This document shows positions 52,151 through 59,998 of a stretch of 64,000 bases of DNA, one piece after another. Position numbers and translations under genes: made by a program. Every line of letters starts with the position of its first letter. The first letter of the stretch is position 1. The notes below the pieces were generated by a model. The model worked only from the letters and a program-made list of their open reading frames with translations. It was not told the DNA's origin and did no database searches. Origin of the DNA: Paenibacillus mangrovi. Lineage in GTDB: Bacteria; Bacillota; Bacilli; Paenibacillales; Paenibacillaceae. The stretch lies in the NCBI RefSeq assembly GCF_022898935.1, contig NZ_JALIRP010000004.1, forward strand, positions 248,001-312,000. Direction: 5' to 3'.

Positions 52151-53323
52151 ATGGAATCGAAAATGTCAAAACCACTGGCAACAAACAGCGTCGAACTCAC
52201 AGATACCTCGATCCGGCCATTCCGGATCACTATCCCTCAAAGTGATCTCGATGATCTGCAGGCTCGTCTGACCCGCACCCGTTGGCCTGACGAGCTGCCG
52301 GGCACAGTAGGTAAATATGGAGTATCACTTGAATATATGAAGGAGTTAGTGGAATATTGGCGCAACTCGTACGACTGGCGTAAGCATGAGAAACAATTGA
52401 ATGAGTACCCGCAGTTTACCATTACGATTGACGGTACAAATGTACATTTCTTGCATGTTCGGTCGCCCGAACCGGATGCGATGCCCCTTATTCTTAACCA
52501 CGGCTGGCCTGGTTCAATCTTGGAGTTCTTGAATGTGATTGATCTGTTAACCAACCCGCGAACTTATGGCGGCAATCCGAGCGATGCCTTTCATCTTGTT
52601 ATTCCGTCTATGCCGGGTTATGGTTTTTCCGGACCCACAAATGAGACTGGATGGGATGTACATCGTATCGCTCGAGCATGGATACAGTTAATGGACCGAT
52701 TGGGTTATGACAATTACGCTGTACATGGTGGTGATTTCGGATCCGTAGTTGCACTCAATATGGGGCAACAGGCACCCGATCATATTTGCGGCATTCACTT
52801 GAACTTTCTGCCAATGGCACCGTCCGGAGACCTTAGCGACCTATCCGAAGAGGATAAGGCTAGGATTGCAAAATTGGAAAGCTATTTAGCTGCGCCAGCG
52901 GGCCATAAGGTTATTCAATCAACTCGGCCTCAAACCTTAGCCTATGGGCTCACCGATTCGCCTGTCGGACAGCTGGCTTGGATCGCTGAGAAGTTCACCG
53001 AGTGGTCGGATCCGATTCGATCAATTGATAGAGATCTTTTGCTTACGAATGTAATGTTATATTGGCTCTCGGGAACTGCCGCATCTTCTTCCAGGCTTCA
53101 TTACGAGTCGGCCACTATTAAAAGACAGAAAAAACCTTGCTCCGTACCAATAGGAATAGCCGTTTTTTCATATGACTTATTCCTTCCGGTACGGCGTCTC
53201 GCTGAGAGACAGTATAATATTGTGCACTGGAGTGAGTTCGACTGCGGCGGTCACTTTGCAGCCATAGAGGCTCCCGACTTGTTATCTGCAGATATTAAGA
53301 CATGCTTCCGACGTTTTAGGTAA
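52151..53323 (+). CDS. Epoxide hydrolase family protein (EHN plus alpha/beta hydrolase)
   Basis: A 390-residue protein. The N-terminal EHN domain (FRITIPQSDLDDLQARLTRTRWPDELPG, WRNSYDWRKHEKQLNEYPQF) is followed by an alpha/beta-hydrolase with oxyanion HGWPGS (about 121), nucleophile Asp in HGGDFGS (about 197), and the catalytic His in GGHFAA near the C-terminus. It opens epoxides to diols. The start follows AGGAGGCGTTTCAATC. It comes directly after the SDR remnant and may be transcribed with the MFS gene. Confidence 0.9.
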   Translation: MESKMSKPLATNSVELTDTSIRPFRITIPQSDLDDLQARLTRTRWPDELPGTVGKYGVSLEYMKELVEYWRNSYDWRKHEKQLNEYPQFTITIDGTNVHFLHVRSPEPDAMPLILNHGWPGSILEFLNVIDLLTNPRTYGGNPSDAFHLVIPSMPGYGFSGPTNETGWDVHRIARAWIQLMDRLGYDNYAVHGGDFGSVVALNMGQQAPDHICGIHLNFLPMAPSGDLSDLSEEDKARIAKLESYLAAPAGHKVIQSTRPQTLAYGLTDSPVGQLAWIAEKFTEWSDPIRSIDRDLLLTNVMLYWLSGTAASSSRLHYESATIKRQKKPCSVPIGIAVFSYDLFLPVRRLAERQYNIVHWSEFDCGGHFAAIEAPDLLSADIKTCFRRFR

Positions 53324-53458
53324 ATTAGCGTATTAAACGATGCCAACATGCACGTCTGCTTGATTTTATTTCACTCGGTCATATTTCCGCATATCGCTAT
53401 CTTTCCGAAGTCACCTTTCCCTTCGATCATGAATAACTTGTTTTATGAAAAAAAGCTG

Positions 53459-53488
53459 TTGACATTTTCAAACGTATCGGTGTACTAT
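53459..53488 (+). promoter_or_regulatory. Promoter of the mgtA leader
   Basis: -35 TTGACA (53459-53464), 18-base spacer containing AAACGTAT, -10 TACTAT (53483-53488). The layout is shared with the promoter of the other M-box locus at 5035-5064. Confidence 0.72.
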
Positions 53489-53505
53489 TTCCCTGTAAAA
53501 CATAT

Positions 53506-53690
53506 GACCTCGTTCGGTGAGGCTCCTATACAAACAGAGGCCACTGCCCGGAAACATCGAAAGATGCCAATGGGTAGAACAGGAATTGCCGGATTAAGGC
53601 TTTTCTTAAGGTGGCTAAGGGAACATGCATCTCTTTACGTTGTATAGTGCTAAAGCTCGACTAGGGGGAACCGGTGAAGAGTGCTTTTTT
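53506..53690 (+). promoter_or_regulatory. M-box (ykoK leader) magnesium riboswitch, locus 2
   Basis: Conserved M-box blocks in order: CGGTGAGGCTCCTATACAAA, CAGAGGCCACTGCCCGGAAAC, ATCGAAAGATGCCAATGGGT, AGAACAGGAATTGCCGGATT, and AAGGCTTTTCTTAAGGTGGC. The sequence agrees block by block with locus 1 (4873-5016, opposite strand). M-boxes bind Mg2+ and end transcription of Mg2+ importers when Mg2+ is high; the downstream gene mgtA fits exactly. Confidence 0.93.
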
Positions 53691-53708
53691 TGGCGCGCTT
53701 TTTATGTG

Positions 53709-53748
53709 ATCCCTCTAGGCGAAATCCTGGAGGGATTTTTGATTTTAT
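53709..53748 (+). terminator. M-box expression-platform terminator (locus 2)
   Basis: ATCCCTCTAGG pairs with CCTGGAGGGAT, then TTTTGATTTTATTTTG. The left arm CCCTCTAG can instead pair with CTAGGGGG (about 53671), the probable antiterminator. Confidence 0.8.
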
Positions 53749-53770
53749 TTTGAAAGGGGTGATTATTCAC

Positions 53771-53929
53771 ATGGACAGTAGTCCCCATAGGCAAAGAACT
53801 ATATTTAACCGACAATGTCCTGTGAAGAGCAGGAACTCGTTTTCTGGATCACCCCGCGTGAACAACTTTCCAAATTTGTCCAAATATTGTATTCGGACAG
53901 GTTTATTTAAGTGCGTTTACGTCCGGTAG
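53771..53929 (+). CDS. 52-codon leader ORF upstream of mgtA
   Basis: The ATG at 53771 is preceded by GAAAGGGGTGATTATTCAC, a strong ribosome site. The product begins MDSSPHRQRTIFNRQCPVKS, is basic and Ser/Asn-rich, and contains three Cys; it has no membrane segment. It lies between the M-box terminator and a second terminator before mgtA. Codon 18 starts the element GTGAAGAG, as in the small ORF at 4679-4819, and Arg7, Val18 and Lys19 coincide in the two peptides. The ORF is probably a cis-acting translated attenuator. I know of no family. Confidence 0.55.
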   Translation: MDSSPHRQRTIFNRQCPVKSRNSFSGSPRVNNFPNLSKYCIRTGLFKCVYVR

Positions 53930-53951
53930 TATCCAGTAAATAACGAGTTCC
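53832..53951 (+). promoter_or_regulatory. Long-range helix between leader ORF and second terminator, mgtA
   Basis: GGAACTCGTT (53832-53841) and CTGGAT (53844-53849) inside the leader ORF are complementary to ATCCAG (53931-53936) and AACGAGTTCC (53942-53951) just before the second terminator: 10 plus 6 perfect pairs. Half of the ORF and its stop codon lie in the enclosed loop, so translation must melt it. Seen by eye; no folding energy was computed. Confidence 0.6.
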
Positions 53952-53962
53952 GAAGCCATCGG

Positions 53963-53987
53963 CTCTCCTTCCAGGGAGAGTTTTTTT
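53963..53987 (+). terminator. Second intrinsic terminator before mgtA
   Basis: CTCTCC pairs with GGAGAG around a short loop, followed by seven T. It stands between the leader ORF and mgtA, so mgtA can be reached only by reading through it. Confidence 0.8.
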
Positions 53988-54018
53988 GTGTCTAAATACG
54001 AAGGTGGAGGAATGAGCC

Positions 54019-56652
54019 ATGAAAAACAACAAAACAATGGAACAAACCAATAGAGAGATCAGTGAGCGTCTCATTGATTCATCTTATTGCCTTGCAGAAG
54101 ATCTTCTTACCGAGCTTGGATCGTCAAATGCTGGTTTGAGTGATGCGGATGTCAAGGAAAAACGCGATCAGTTCGGAGATAATCAAATTGCGCACGAAAA
54201 GCCGCCTGCTTGGTACGTCCAGCTGCTTAGCAGCTTTAAGAGTCCCTTCATTCTCATCCTGCTCGCGCTGGATATTTTCTCTTATTTTACGGATGATCTT
54301 ACGGGTGTGCTTGTAATCAGCACCATGGTTACGGTCAGTGTTCTAATTACGTTCACCCAGGAATTCCGATCCATTCGAACCGTTGAAAAACTAAAGGAGA
54401 TGGTTAGAACCACCACGACCGTTACCCGTAATGGATCCAAAGAGGAAATTGATATGCAGGAGCTGGTGCCTGGTGATATTGTCCATCTGTCGGCAGGCGA
54501 TTTGGTTCCGGCAGATGTCAGACTGCTGTTGTCCAAGGATCTTTTCGTCAGTGAATCTGCCCTTACCGGTGAAGCACTGCCTGTAGAAAAGGAAGAATCT
54601 CAGTGGGCCAATCACAGATCGATGAAAACAACGCGTCCGCGGACAGCAAACGCACTTGAACTTGGAAACATCTGTTACATGGGTACAAATATCATCAGCG
54701 GTTCGGCTACAGCTGTTGTCATATCTACGGGTGCTTCCACCTATTTCGGTTCCATGGCCAAAACATTAACCGGCAAGCGTCCGATCACAAGCTTTGAAAA
54801 GGGCGTGAACAGTGTAACGTTCGTTCTCATCCGTTTCATGCTGATCATGGTCCCTATTATTTTCTTTATCAACGGTTTTACCAAAGGTGACTGGTGGGAT
54901 GCTCTCCTGTTCGGGCTTTCGGTTGCAGTGGGTCTTACTCCAGAAATGCTCCCTGTCATCGTGACGACTAATCTGGCCAAAGGCGCTGGCGTCATGTCCC
55001 GCAATAAAGTTGTCGTTAAACGGTTAAACGCAATTCAAAATTTTGGAGCGATGAACATCCTGTGTACGGATAAAACAGGAACGCTCACCCAAGATAAAAT
55101 CATTCTCGAAAAATATATGAATGTTCATGGGGATGAAGATCTGAAGGTACTCGAGTATGCTTATTTGAACAGCTTTCATCAAACAGGACTTAAAAATTTA
55201 TTGGATGTTGCCGTATTGGAGCATGTAGAGCTGACAGAGGTGCTTGGAGCAGAAAAAAAATTTACGAAAATCGATGAGATTCCTTTTGACTTTAACCGCC
55301 GCAGAATGTCCGTCGTTCTGGAGAAAAGCGGTAACGGCCATGTTCTGATTTGCAAAGGAGCGATTGAGGAAATTATCAACGTGTGCACCCATGTGCTGGA
55401 TCAAGGAGAGACGCTGGAGTTAACGCCTCAGCTCGCCCATAAAGCCAAGCAAATGGTGCATGAACTGAACAACGAAGGACAGCGTGTCATTGCCGTTGCG
55501 ATCAAAACCGTTTCACCCAAGGCAGAGTCATATGGCAAGCAAGACGAGTCTGAACTTACGCTTGTCGGTTATGTCGGATTTATTGATCCGCCTAAAGAAA
55601 CATCCAAAACTGCAATTCAGGCTTTAAAGCGTAATGGCGTGGATATTAAAGTACTAACTGGTGATAATGCTGCGGTAACGCGTAAAGTATGCAAAGATGT
55701 CGGTCTGCATGTGGATCGAATCGTGCTCGGCAGTGAGATTGATCATTTGAACGAAAAAGAGCTTGCCGATTTGGCGGAACAGACGACCGTATTTGCCAAA
55801 CTGAATCCAATGCAAAAATCCAGAATTGTCAGAGCGCTGCAATCCAAAGGTCATACCGTAGGGTTTATGGGAGATGGAATTAATGATGCTGCTTCACTAC
55901 GGGATGCGGATGTCGGCATTTCGGTCGACACAGCGGTTGATATTGCCAAAGAGTCTGCAGACATCATTTTGTTGGAAAAAAGCTTGATGGTTCTCGAGTC
56001 CGGCGTAATTGAAGGACGGTTGACGTTTGGCAATATTATTAAATATATCAAAATGACTGCCAGTTCAAACTTCGGTAATGTATTTAGCGTCATGGGCTCA
56101 AGCGTCTTTCTGCCGTTTCTTCCTATGCTTCCAATTCATTTACTCATTCAGAACTTGTTTTACGACATTTCTCAGCTTTCGATCCCATGGGATCGCATGG
56201 ATGAAGAATTCCTGAGAAAACCTAGAAAATGGGATGCCAAATCTGTAGGAAGATTCATGCTGTTTATCGGCCCAATCAGCTCGATTTTCGATTATGCCAC
56301 TTTCTTTTTGATGTATTTCATTTTTGCGGCAAACACACCTGCCACCCAGTCTTTATTCCAATCCGGTTGGTTTATTGAAGGTCTCCTGTCGCAAACCTTG
56401 ATCGTACACATGATTCGTACAGAAAAGATACCATTTATTCAAAGCAGAGCCAGCTTGCCTGTACTTCTGTTGACGAGCATCATCATCATTGTCGGAATCT
56501 ACATTCCATTCAGTGCTTTCGGGGCCAGTGTAGGACTGCAGCCATTGCCGCTCTCCTACTTCCCTTGGCTTGCTGGCATTCTGCTTGGCTACTGCTTCCT
56601 GACACAGACGATCAAAAAATGGTATATCCGCAAGTTTCAAGAATGGCTCTAA
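54019..56652 (+). CDS. mgtA: Magnesium-translocating P-type ATPase MgtA
   Basis: An 877-residue P-type ATPase of the Mg2+ importer (type IIIB) group. The actuator loop carries LTGEALPVEK, the phosphorylated Asp is in CTDKTGTLTQDK (about 352), the nucleotide site follows, and the hinge is MGDGINDAASLRDADVGISVD. Ten membrane helices, including VAVGLTPEMLPVIVTTNLAKGA with the ion-site residues. The long N-terminal cytoplasmic region is normal. The start follows GGTGGAGGAATGAGCC. Control by the upstream M-box is consistent with induction at low Mg2+. A Crp/Fnr regulator gene is convergent. Confidence 0.97.
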   Translation: MKNNKTMEQTNREISERLIDSSYCLAEDLLTELGSSNAGLSDADVKEKRDQFGDNQIAHEKPPAWYVQLLSSFKSPFILILLALDIFSYFTDDLTGVLVISTMVTVSVLITFTQEFRSIRTVEKLKEMVRTTTTVTRNGSKEEIDMQELVPGDIVHLSAGDLVPADVRLLLSKDLFVSESALTGEALPVEKEESQWANHRSMKTTRPRTANALELGNICYMGTNIISGSATAVVISTGASTYFGSMAKTLTGKRPITSFEKGVNSVTFVLIRFMLIMVPIIFFINGFTKGDWWDALLFGLSVAVGLTPEMLPVIVTTNLAKGAGVMSRNKVVVKRLNAIQNFGAMNILCTDKTGTLTQDKIILEKYMNVHGDEDLKVLEYAYLNSFHQTGLKNLLDVAVLEHVELTEVLGAEKKFTKIDEIPFDFNRRRMSVVLEKSGNGHVLICKGAIEEIINVCTHVLDQGETLELTPQLAHKAKQMVHELNNEGQRVIAVAIKTVSPKAESYGKQDESELTLVGYVGFIDPPKETSKTAIQALKRNGVDIKVLTGDNAAVTRKVCKDVGLHVDRIVLGSEIDHLNEKELADLAEQTTVFAKLNPMQKSRIVRALQSKGHTVGFMGDGINDAASLRDADVGISVDTAVDIAKESADIILLEKSLMVLESGVIEGRLTFGNIIKYIKMTASSNFGNVFSVMGSSVFLPFLPMLPIHLLIQNLFYDISQLSIPWDRMDEEFLRKPRKWDAKSVGRFMLFIGPISSIFDYATFFLMYFIFAANTPATQSLFQSGWFIEGLLSQTLIVHMIRTEKIPFIQSRASLPVLLLTSIIIIVGIYIPFSAFGASVGLQPLPLSYFPWLAGILLGYCFLTQTIKKWYIRKFQEWL

Positions 56653-56656
56653 AATA

Positions 56657-56692
56657 CAAATGCCCGGCCTGATATTCAGGCTAGGCATTTTT
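56657..56692. terminator. Bidirectional terminator after mgtA
   Basis: AAATGCC and GGCCTGA pair with TCAGGCT and GGCATTT, with a T7 tail on the plus strand. Confidence 0.85.
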
Positions 56693-56712
56693 TTCTTCAT
56701 ATTTATATGGAT

Positions 56713-57405
56713 TTATTCATAGCGAAGACCCTGCGAAAGATCTGTAAGCCGCTGTTGATCTAATATCAGAACAGTATCCCCTTCCCTACGGATGATCCCC
56801 TGCTCGGACAATTTTAAAATAACCCGATTTAAATGCCTGAATGTCGTGCCAATCAAATCTGCGATTTCCTGCGTGTTCGTCGTTCGAATTTCCTTGCCGA
56901 ATTCATTTTCCTCCTGCAGCGTGGTCATCAGATAACTGGCAAAACGGTTTTCGACCGAGGCTAATAAGTTTACGCGCGACGCCGTTGTGCAAGTCTGAAG
57001 TTTATATGTGACATGCCTCAGCAAGGACATCAGGAACTTCGGATCACTTATAAGATGATTATTTATGTATGTAAAAGGCACCGCGACACAACACGTTAGG
57101 CCAACAGCTTCAACCTGGGATTGTACGGGAACTTTTTGAATGAGCTCGATGTCTCCGATGATCGCAAATGGCTCGCAAAAACGAAGAAGCAGCGCTTTTC
57201 CTGTCTGCACGCTGGATGAAATTTTCACTTTGCCTTCCACAAGAAACAAAATGGCATCCATCTGTTCGCCTTCTTGCAGCACTAGCTCTTCTTCCTCATA
57301 GCAGCGCAGCTCGAAAGGAATGCCATCTGGTGATGTAAACAGATTTCGAATGTCGAATTTCTGCATTTTAGATTGCAAAAGTGGAGTATCATGGATGATT
57401 TTCAT
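56713..57405 (-). CDS. Crp/Fnr-family transcriptional regulator
   Basis: A 230-residue regulator. The N-terminal cyclic-nucleotide-binding-like beta barrel (about 15-125; EEEELVLQEGEQMDAILFLVEGKVKI) lacks the conserved cAMP phosphate motif. The C-terminal helix-turn-helix is TNTQEIADLIGTTFRHLNRVILKLSEQGIIRREGDTVLILD. No N-terminal Cys cluster is seen, so an FNR-type Fe-S cluster is unlikely; the layout resembles YeiL-like proteins. The start at 57405 has only a weak ribosome site (AGGACAACTCTATT). It is divergent from the HAD gene, so it may control it. Confidence 0.9.
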   Translation of the reverse strand: MKIIHDTPLLQSKMQKFDIRNLFTSPDGIPFELRCYEEEELVLQEGEQMDAILFLVEGKVKISSSVQTGKALLLRFCEPFAIIGDIELIQKVPVQSQVEAVGLTCCVAVPFTYINNHLISDPKFLMSLLRHVTYKLQTCTTASRVNLLASVENRFASYLMTTLQEENEFGKEIRTTNTQEIADLIGTTFRHLNRVILKLSEQGIIRREGDTVLILDQQRLTDLSQGLRYE

Positions 57406-57492
57406 AATAGAGTTGTCCTTTCAGGACATCCGTCCTTTTCTTTGCTCCTATGGCCGCTTATGATAAAATCAAAAACAGCAAGGATGTGCGAT

Positions 57493-58263
57493 ATGAAATT
57501 CGTGTTTGATCTGGATGGTACGATTTGTTTTCAGGGAAAAGCACTCAGCAGCGTTATCGTAAAAGCATTGGACGAGTTGACGCGGCACGGACATGACGTT
57601 ATTTTTGCTTCTGCACGCCCGATTCGTGATCTGCTCCCTGTTCTTCCCACGCATATGCATGCTTATCCGATGGTTGGTGGGAACGGTGCATTTGTCGCTA
57701 AAGATAAGAATATCATTTCAACCGTTCATTTTGAAGAAGATGTGAAGAATCAGCTTCTTACGATTATTGAAGAGCATGATCTGAAATACTTGATCGACAG
57801 CGAATGGGATTATGCCTATACCGGTAGTGAAGATCATCCGATCAGACGCAATGTTGATCCAGAGAAGCGGGCAAACTTGATTCCTTTGGCTTCGATGGGG
57901 ACTATTATTAAGATCGTTTTGCTCGAAATCCAAGGCGCCGAACATCAGCTGATATTGGACAAGCTCTCGGCATTGCCGGTCGTCGTGCATCAGCATGGAA
58001 ACGAAGCCATTCTGGATATCAGCCCACGAGAGATCGATAAGTGGAGCGGACTGAAGAAGCTGGGACTGGAAGACCAATCCTATGTGGCTTTCGGAAATGA
58101 TGCGAATGATTTAACGATGTTCCAGCATGCCCACACATCTGTCATGATTGGAAGCCATAAAGAGCTGGGAAGCTTTGCGACGGAGCAAAGTCCAGCGGAT
58201 GAAGCGCTTATTGCTGAAAGATTGCTTGCTTTTTGTAAACAAAATGAATGTATGAAGCATTAA
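57493..58263 (+). CDS. Cof-type HAD hydrolase
   Basis: A 256-residue haloacid-dehalogenase phosphatase. Motif I is FDLDGT (residues about 4-9, nucleophile Asp), motif II ASARP, motif III Lys in the middle cap region and motif IV FGNDANDLTMF. The cap is of the Cof (C2) type. It would remove phosphate from a sugar phosphate or a similar small molecule. I chose the ATG at 57493 because it starts MKFVFDLDGT and follows AAGGATG; the frame is open from 57373. The substrate is unknown. Confidence 0.9.
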   Translation: MKFVFDLDGTICFQGKALSSVIVKALDELTRHGHDVIFASARPIRDLLPVLPTHMHAYPMVGGNGAFVAKDKNIISTVHFEEDVKNQLLTIIEEHDLKYLIDSEWDYAYTGSEDHPIRRNVDPEKRANLIPLASMGTIIKIVLLEIQGAEHQLILDKLSALPVVVHQHGNEAILDISPREIDKWSGLKKLGLEDQSYVAFGNDANDLTMFQHAHTSVMIGSHKELGSFATEQSPADEALIAERLLAFCKQNECMKH

Positions 58264-58269
58264 GAACTC

Positions 58270-58304
58270 AAAAAGGTAACCTCTATATAGAGAGTTACCT
58301 TTTG
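58270..58304. terminator. Bidirectional terminator, HAD and Vat genes
   Basis: AAAAAGGTAAC pairs with GTTACCTTTT through an AT-rich middle; the genes are convergent. Confidence 0.75.
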
Positions 58305-58318
58305 ATCATCTGCCGAAA

Positions 58319-58954
58319 TTAGGAATGCTGCTTTATTTTTCTAAGCTTCACCATATCTCCGCTTACAATGGCATCTATATATTGTTCAATGACTTTAATA
58401 TCGAAATCCCACCATTTAATGTCCAATAACTCTTCTATGACCTCCGGCGAAAAGCGTTTCCGTATTTCCCTGGCCGGATTCCCGCCGACGATGGTATACG
58501 GTTCCACATCCTTAACAACGACAGCCTCCGCACTAATGATGGCCCCGTCGCCAATATATACTCCTGGCATGATAGTTGCCCGTCTACCGATCCAGACATC
58601 GTTTCCAACAATTGTGTCTCCTTTAATCGGGAGCTGCTCCAAAGTAGGCGTGTGCTTCTCCCATCCGTGCCCGAAGATGTTGAACGGAAAAGTCGAGCCA
58701 TCCATTCGATGGTTACCGCCATCCATCATGAACCTTGTTTCCGGTGCGATGGAGCAAAATTTGCCGATAATCAATTTGGTACCGATAACTTCATAATGAT
58801 ACAGTACCTGATCCTCAAATGATTCGCCATTCAAGGCATCGTAATACGAATATTCCCCAGCGATGATGTTCGCTTTTGTAATGGTGTTTTTAATAAACTG
58901 TACGTTAGTATTTCCAGGCAAAGGGTATTTCGCATTGGGATTCGGTCCAGTCAT
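58319..58954 (-). CDS. Vat-family streptogramin A O-acetyltransferase
   Basis: A 211-residue xenobiotic acetyltransferase with a left-handed beta-helix of hexapeptide repeats (KGDTIVGNDVWIGRRATIMPGVYIGDGAIISAEAVVVKDV). The segments GEYSYYDALNGESFEDQVLYHYE and NHRMDGSTFPFNIF with the catalytic His match Vat proteins more closely than CatB. Acetyl-CoA is the donor, and streptogramin A antibiotics such as virginiamycin M the likely acceptor. The start follows AAAGGAGAGGTTATACA. The leader is a ribosome-sensing attenuator, which itself supports a resistance role. Confidence 0.9.
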   Translation of the reverse strand: MTGPNPNAKYPLPGNTNVQFIKNTITKANIIAGEYSYYDALNGESFEDQVLYHYEVIGTKLIIGKFCSIAPETRFMMDGGNHRMDGSTFPFNIFGHGWEKHTPTLEQLPIKGDTIVGNDVWIGRRATIMPGVYIGDGAIISAEAVVVKDVEPYTIVGGNPAREIRKRFSPEVIEELLDIKWWDFDIKVIEQYIDAIVSGDMVKLRKIKQHS

Positions 58955-59027
58955 TGTATAACCTCTCCTTTGATCGTATGGTTCGTCATTTCAGGTTGTT
59001 TAAACGAATTTTTGGAATTTGCAACTA

Positions 59028-59059
59028 AAAAACCTCCTATCCGGTGTCTGGACAGGAGG
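59028..59059 (-). terminator. Attenuator terminator in the vat leader
   Basis: On the minus strand CCTCCTGTCC (segment 3, 59059-59050) pairs with GGATAGGAGG (segment 4, 59042-59033), followed by TTTTTTAG. It stands between the leader and the vat start. Confidence 0.85.
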
Positions 59060-59133
59060 CAGGCGTACCACAAAAAGACGAACATCTTCATACGAAAGAG
59101 CCCTTCTTCTTGTATATAAAAAGCCCACACCAA

Positions 59134-59193
59134 TCCTATCCGGAAAACATCGCAAAAAGACGATTTTTCGTAAAGACAGGATTAGTAGATCAT
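59134..59193 (-). promoter_or_regulatory. Ribosome-mediated attenuator of vat: segments 1 and 2
   Basis: On the minus strand segment 1 AATCCTGTC (about 59184-59176) can pair with segment 2 GATAGGATT (about 59140-59132). Segment 2 (CCGGATAGGA) repeats segment 4 and can instead pair with segment 3, which would destroy the terminator. This four-segment arrangement is that of classical antibiotic-inducible attenuators. Segment 1 overlaps the stop codon of a three-codon ORF. Confidence 0.7.
59182..59193 (-). CDS. Three-codon upstream ORF (Met-Ile-Tyr) of vat attenuator
   Basis: ATG ATC TAC TAA, ten bases after AAAGGGTG. Its stop codon overlaps attenuator segment 1, so a ribosome stalled here by an antibiotic would cover segment 1 and favour antitermination. 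Very short upstream ORFs of this kind are known before antibiotic resistance genes of Bacillales such as lmo0919. Confidence 0.55.
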   Translation of the reverse strand: MIY

Positions 59194-59284
59194 TGGCTTT
59201 TGTTCACCCTTTCATAACTGGTTGATTCAACCTTACCATAGGCTTGTTGTGAAAGCAATTCCCAAGCTGGTATGTTTTCTTCAC

Positions 59285-59998
59285 TCACTCTAATCCAAGA
59301 CAATCGTTAAAGGCCGCGTACAGGTTCTCATACCGATCCAAGAACGAATCAACAGAACCTTCTCCGACATTGCGTCCATGATTCAGAAAAATGACTGTAT
59401 CGGCCGCATTCTCGGCTGCTTCCAGCTGATGCGTGGAAAATACGATCGTGCTGCCATCTTGTTTAAGCTGCTTCAGCAGCTTGATAAATTCCCGGGTCCA
59501 GAATGGATCTAAGCCGTTTGTCGGTTCATCCATGATAAGCAGGAGCGGCTTTGCCAACATCGCTTGGGCCATCATCACACGCTGGCGCATCCCTTTGGAA
59601 AAGGTGGTGACCCGTTTTTTCCTGACGTTCTCCAGTCCGACCATGGCCAATACCTCGCCTACTCTTTTCTTATGAACTTTCCGGAGCGAAGCCCAAAAGG
59701 ACATGGTTTCTTCAGCCGTAAGTCCATGATTGAATGCATAATCGTCAGGCATATAACCAATCTGTTGGCAATACAGCCGTCTGTTATGCTTCCATCTTAT
59801 ATTGTTCACGATTGTTTCTCCCGTGGTTGGCTGCATGATTCCTGCGAGCATGCGTAGTACAGTGCTTTTCCCTGCCCCATTACCGCCGCATAATGCCAAT
59901 ATACTGCCTTTGGACAGGGAAAAGGAGATATCGCTCACGATGCTCTGCTGCTTTATTTGTTTAGATAATCCTTCGACACGTACGATCGGCTCATCCAC
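59285..59998 (-). CDS. nosF: NosF-like ABC transporter ATPase
   Basis: A 237-residue ATPase with Walker A GGNGAGKST (about 38-46), signature FSKGMRQRV (in place of LSGGQ), and Walker B LLIMDEPTNGLD. The start is GTG at 59998 after GGGAGAGGGGG, overlapping the permease stop by eight bases. With NosY it forms the exporter needed to mature the copper site of nitrous oxide reductase. It ends the nos cluster; nosZ is not here. Confidence 0.85.
   Translation of the reverse strand: MDEPIVRVEGLSKQIKQQSIVSDISFSLSKGSILALCGGNGAGKSTVLRMLAGIMQPTTGETIVNNIRWKHNRRLYCQQIGYMPDDYAFNHGLTAEETMSFWASLRKVHKKRVGEVLAMVGLENVRKKRVTTFSKGMRQRVMMAQAMLAKPLLLIMDEPTNGLDPFWTREFIKLLKQLKQDGSTIVFSTHQLEAAENAADTVIFLNHGRNVGEGSVDSFLDRYENLYAAFNDCLGLE

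Larger units (their letters stand above)
53324..54018. other. Composite Mg2+-responsive leader region of mgtA
   Basis: This 695-base stretch holds, in order, a promoter, an M-box riboswitch, its terminator, a 52-codon leader ORF, a long-range helix and a second terminator, each listed separately. The first 130 bases hold nothing that I recognise. Confidence 0.8.

Noticed and set aside
53348..53647. 99-codon open frame upstream of mgtA
   Set aside because: It crosses the promoter and M-box aptamer, lacks a ribosome site and reads RNA-structure sequence.
58951..59133. 60-codon minus-strand frame before vat
   Set aside because: It runs through the attenuator terminator and ends on the vat start codon. 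The structure is better explained by the four-segment attenuator and three-codon ORF, although leader translation from 59090 cannot be fully excluded.
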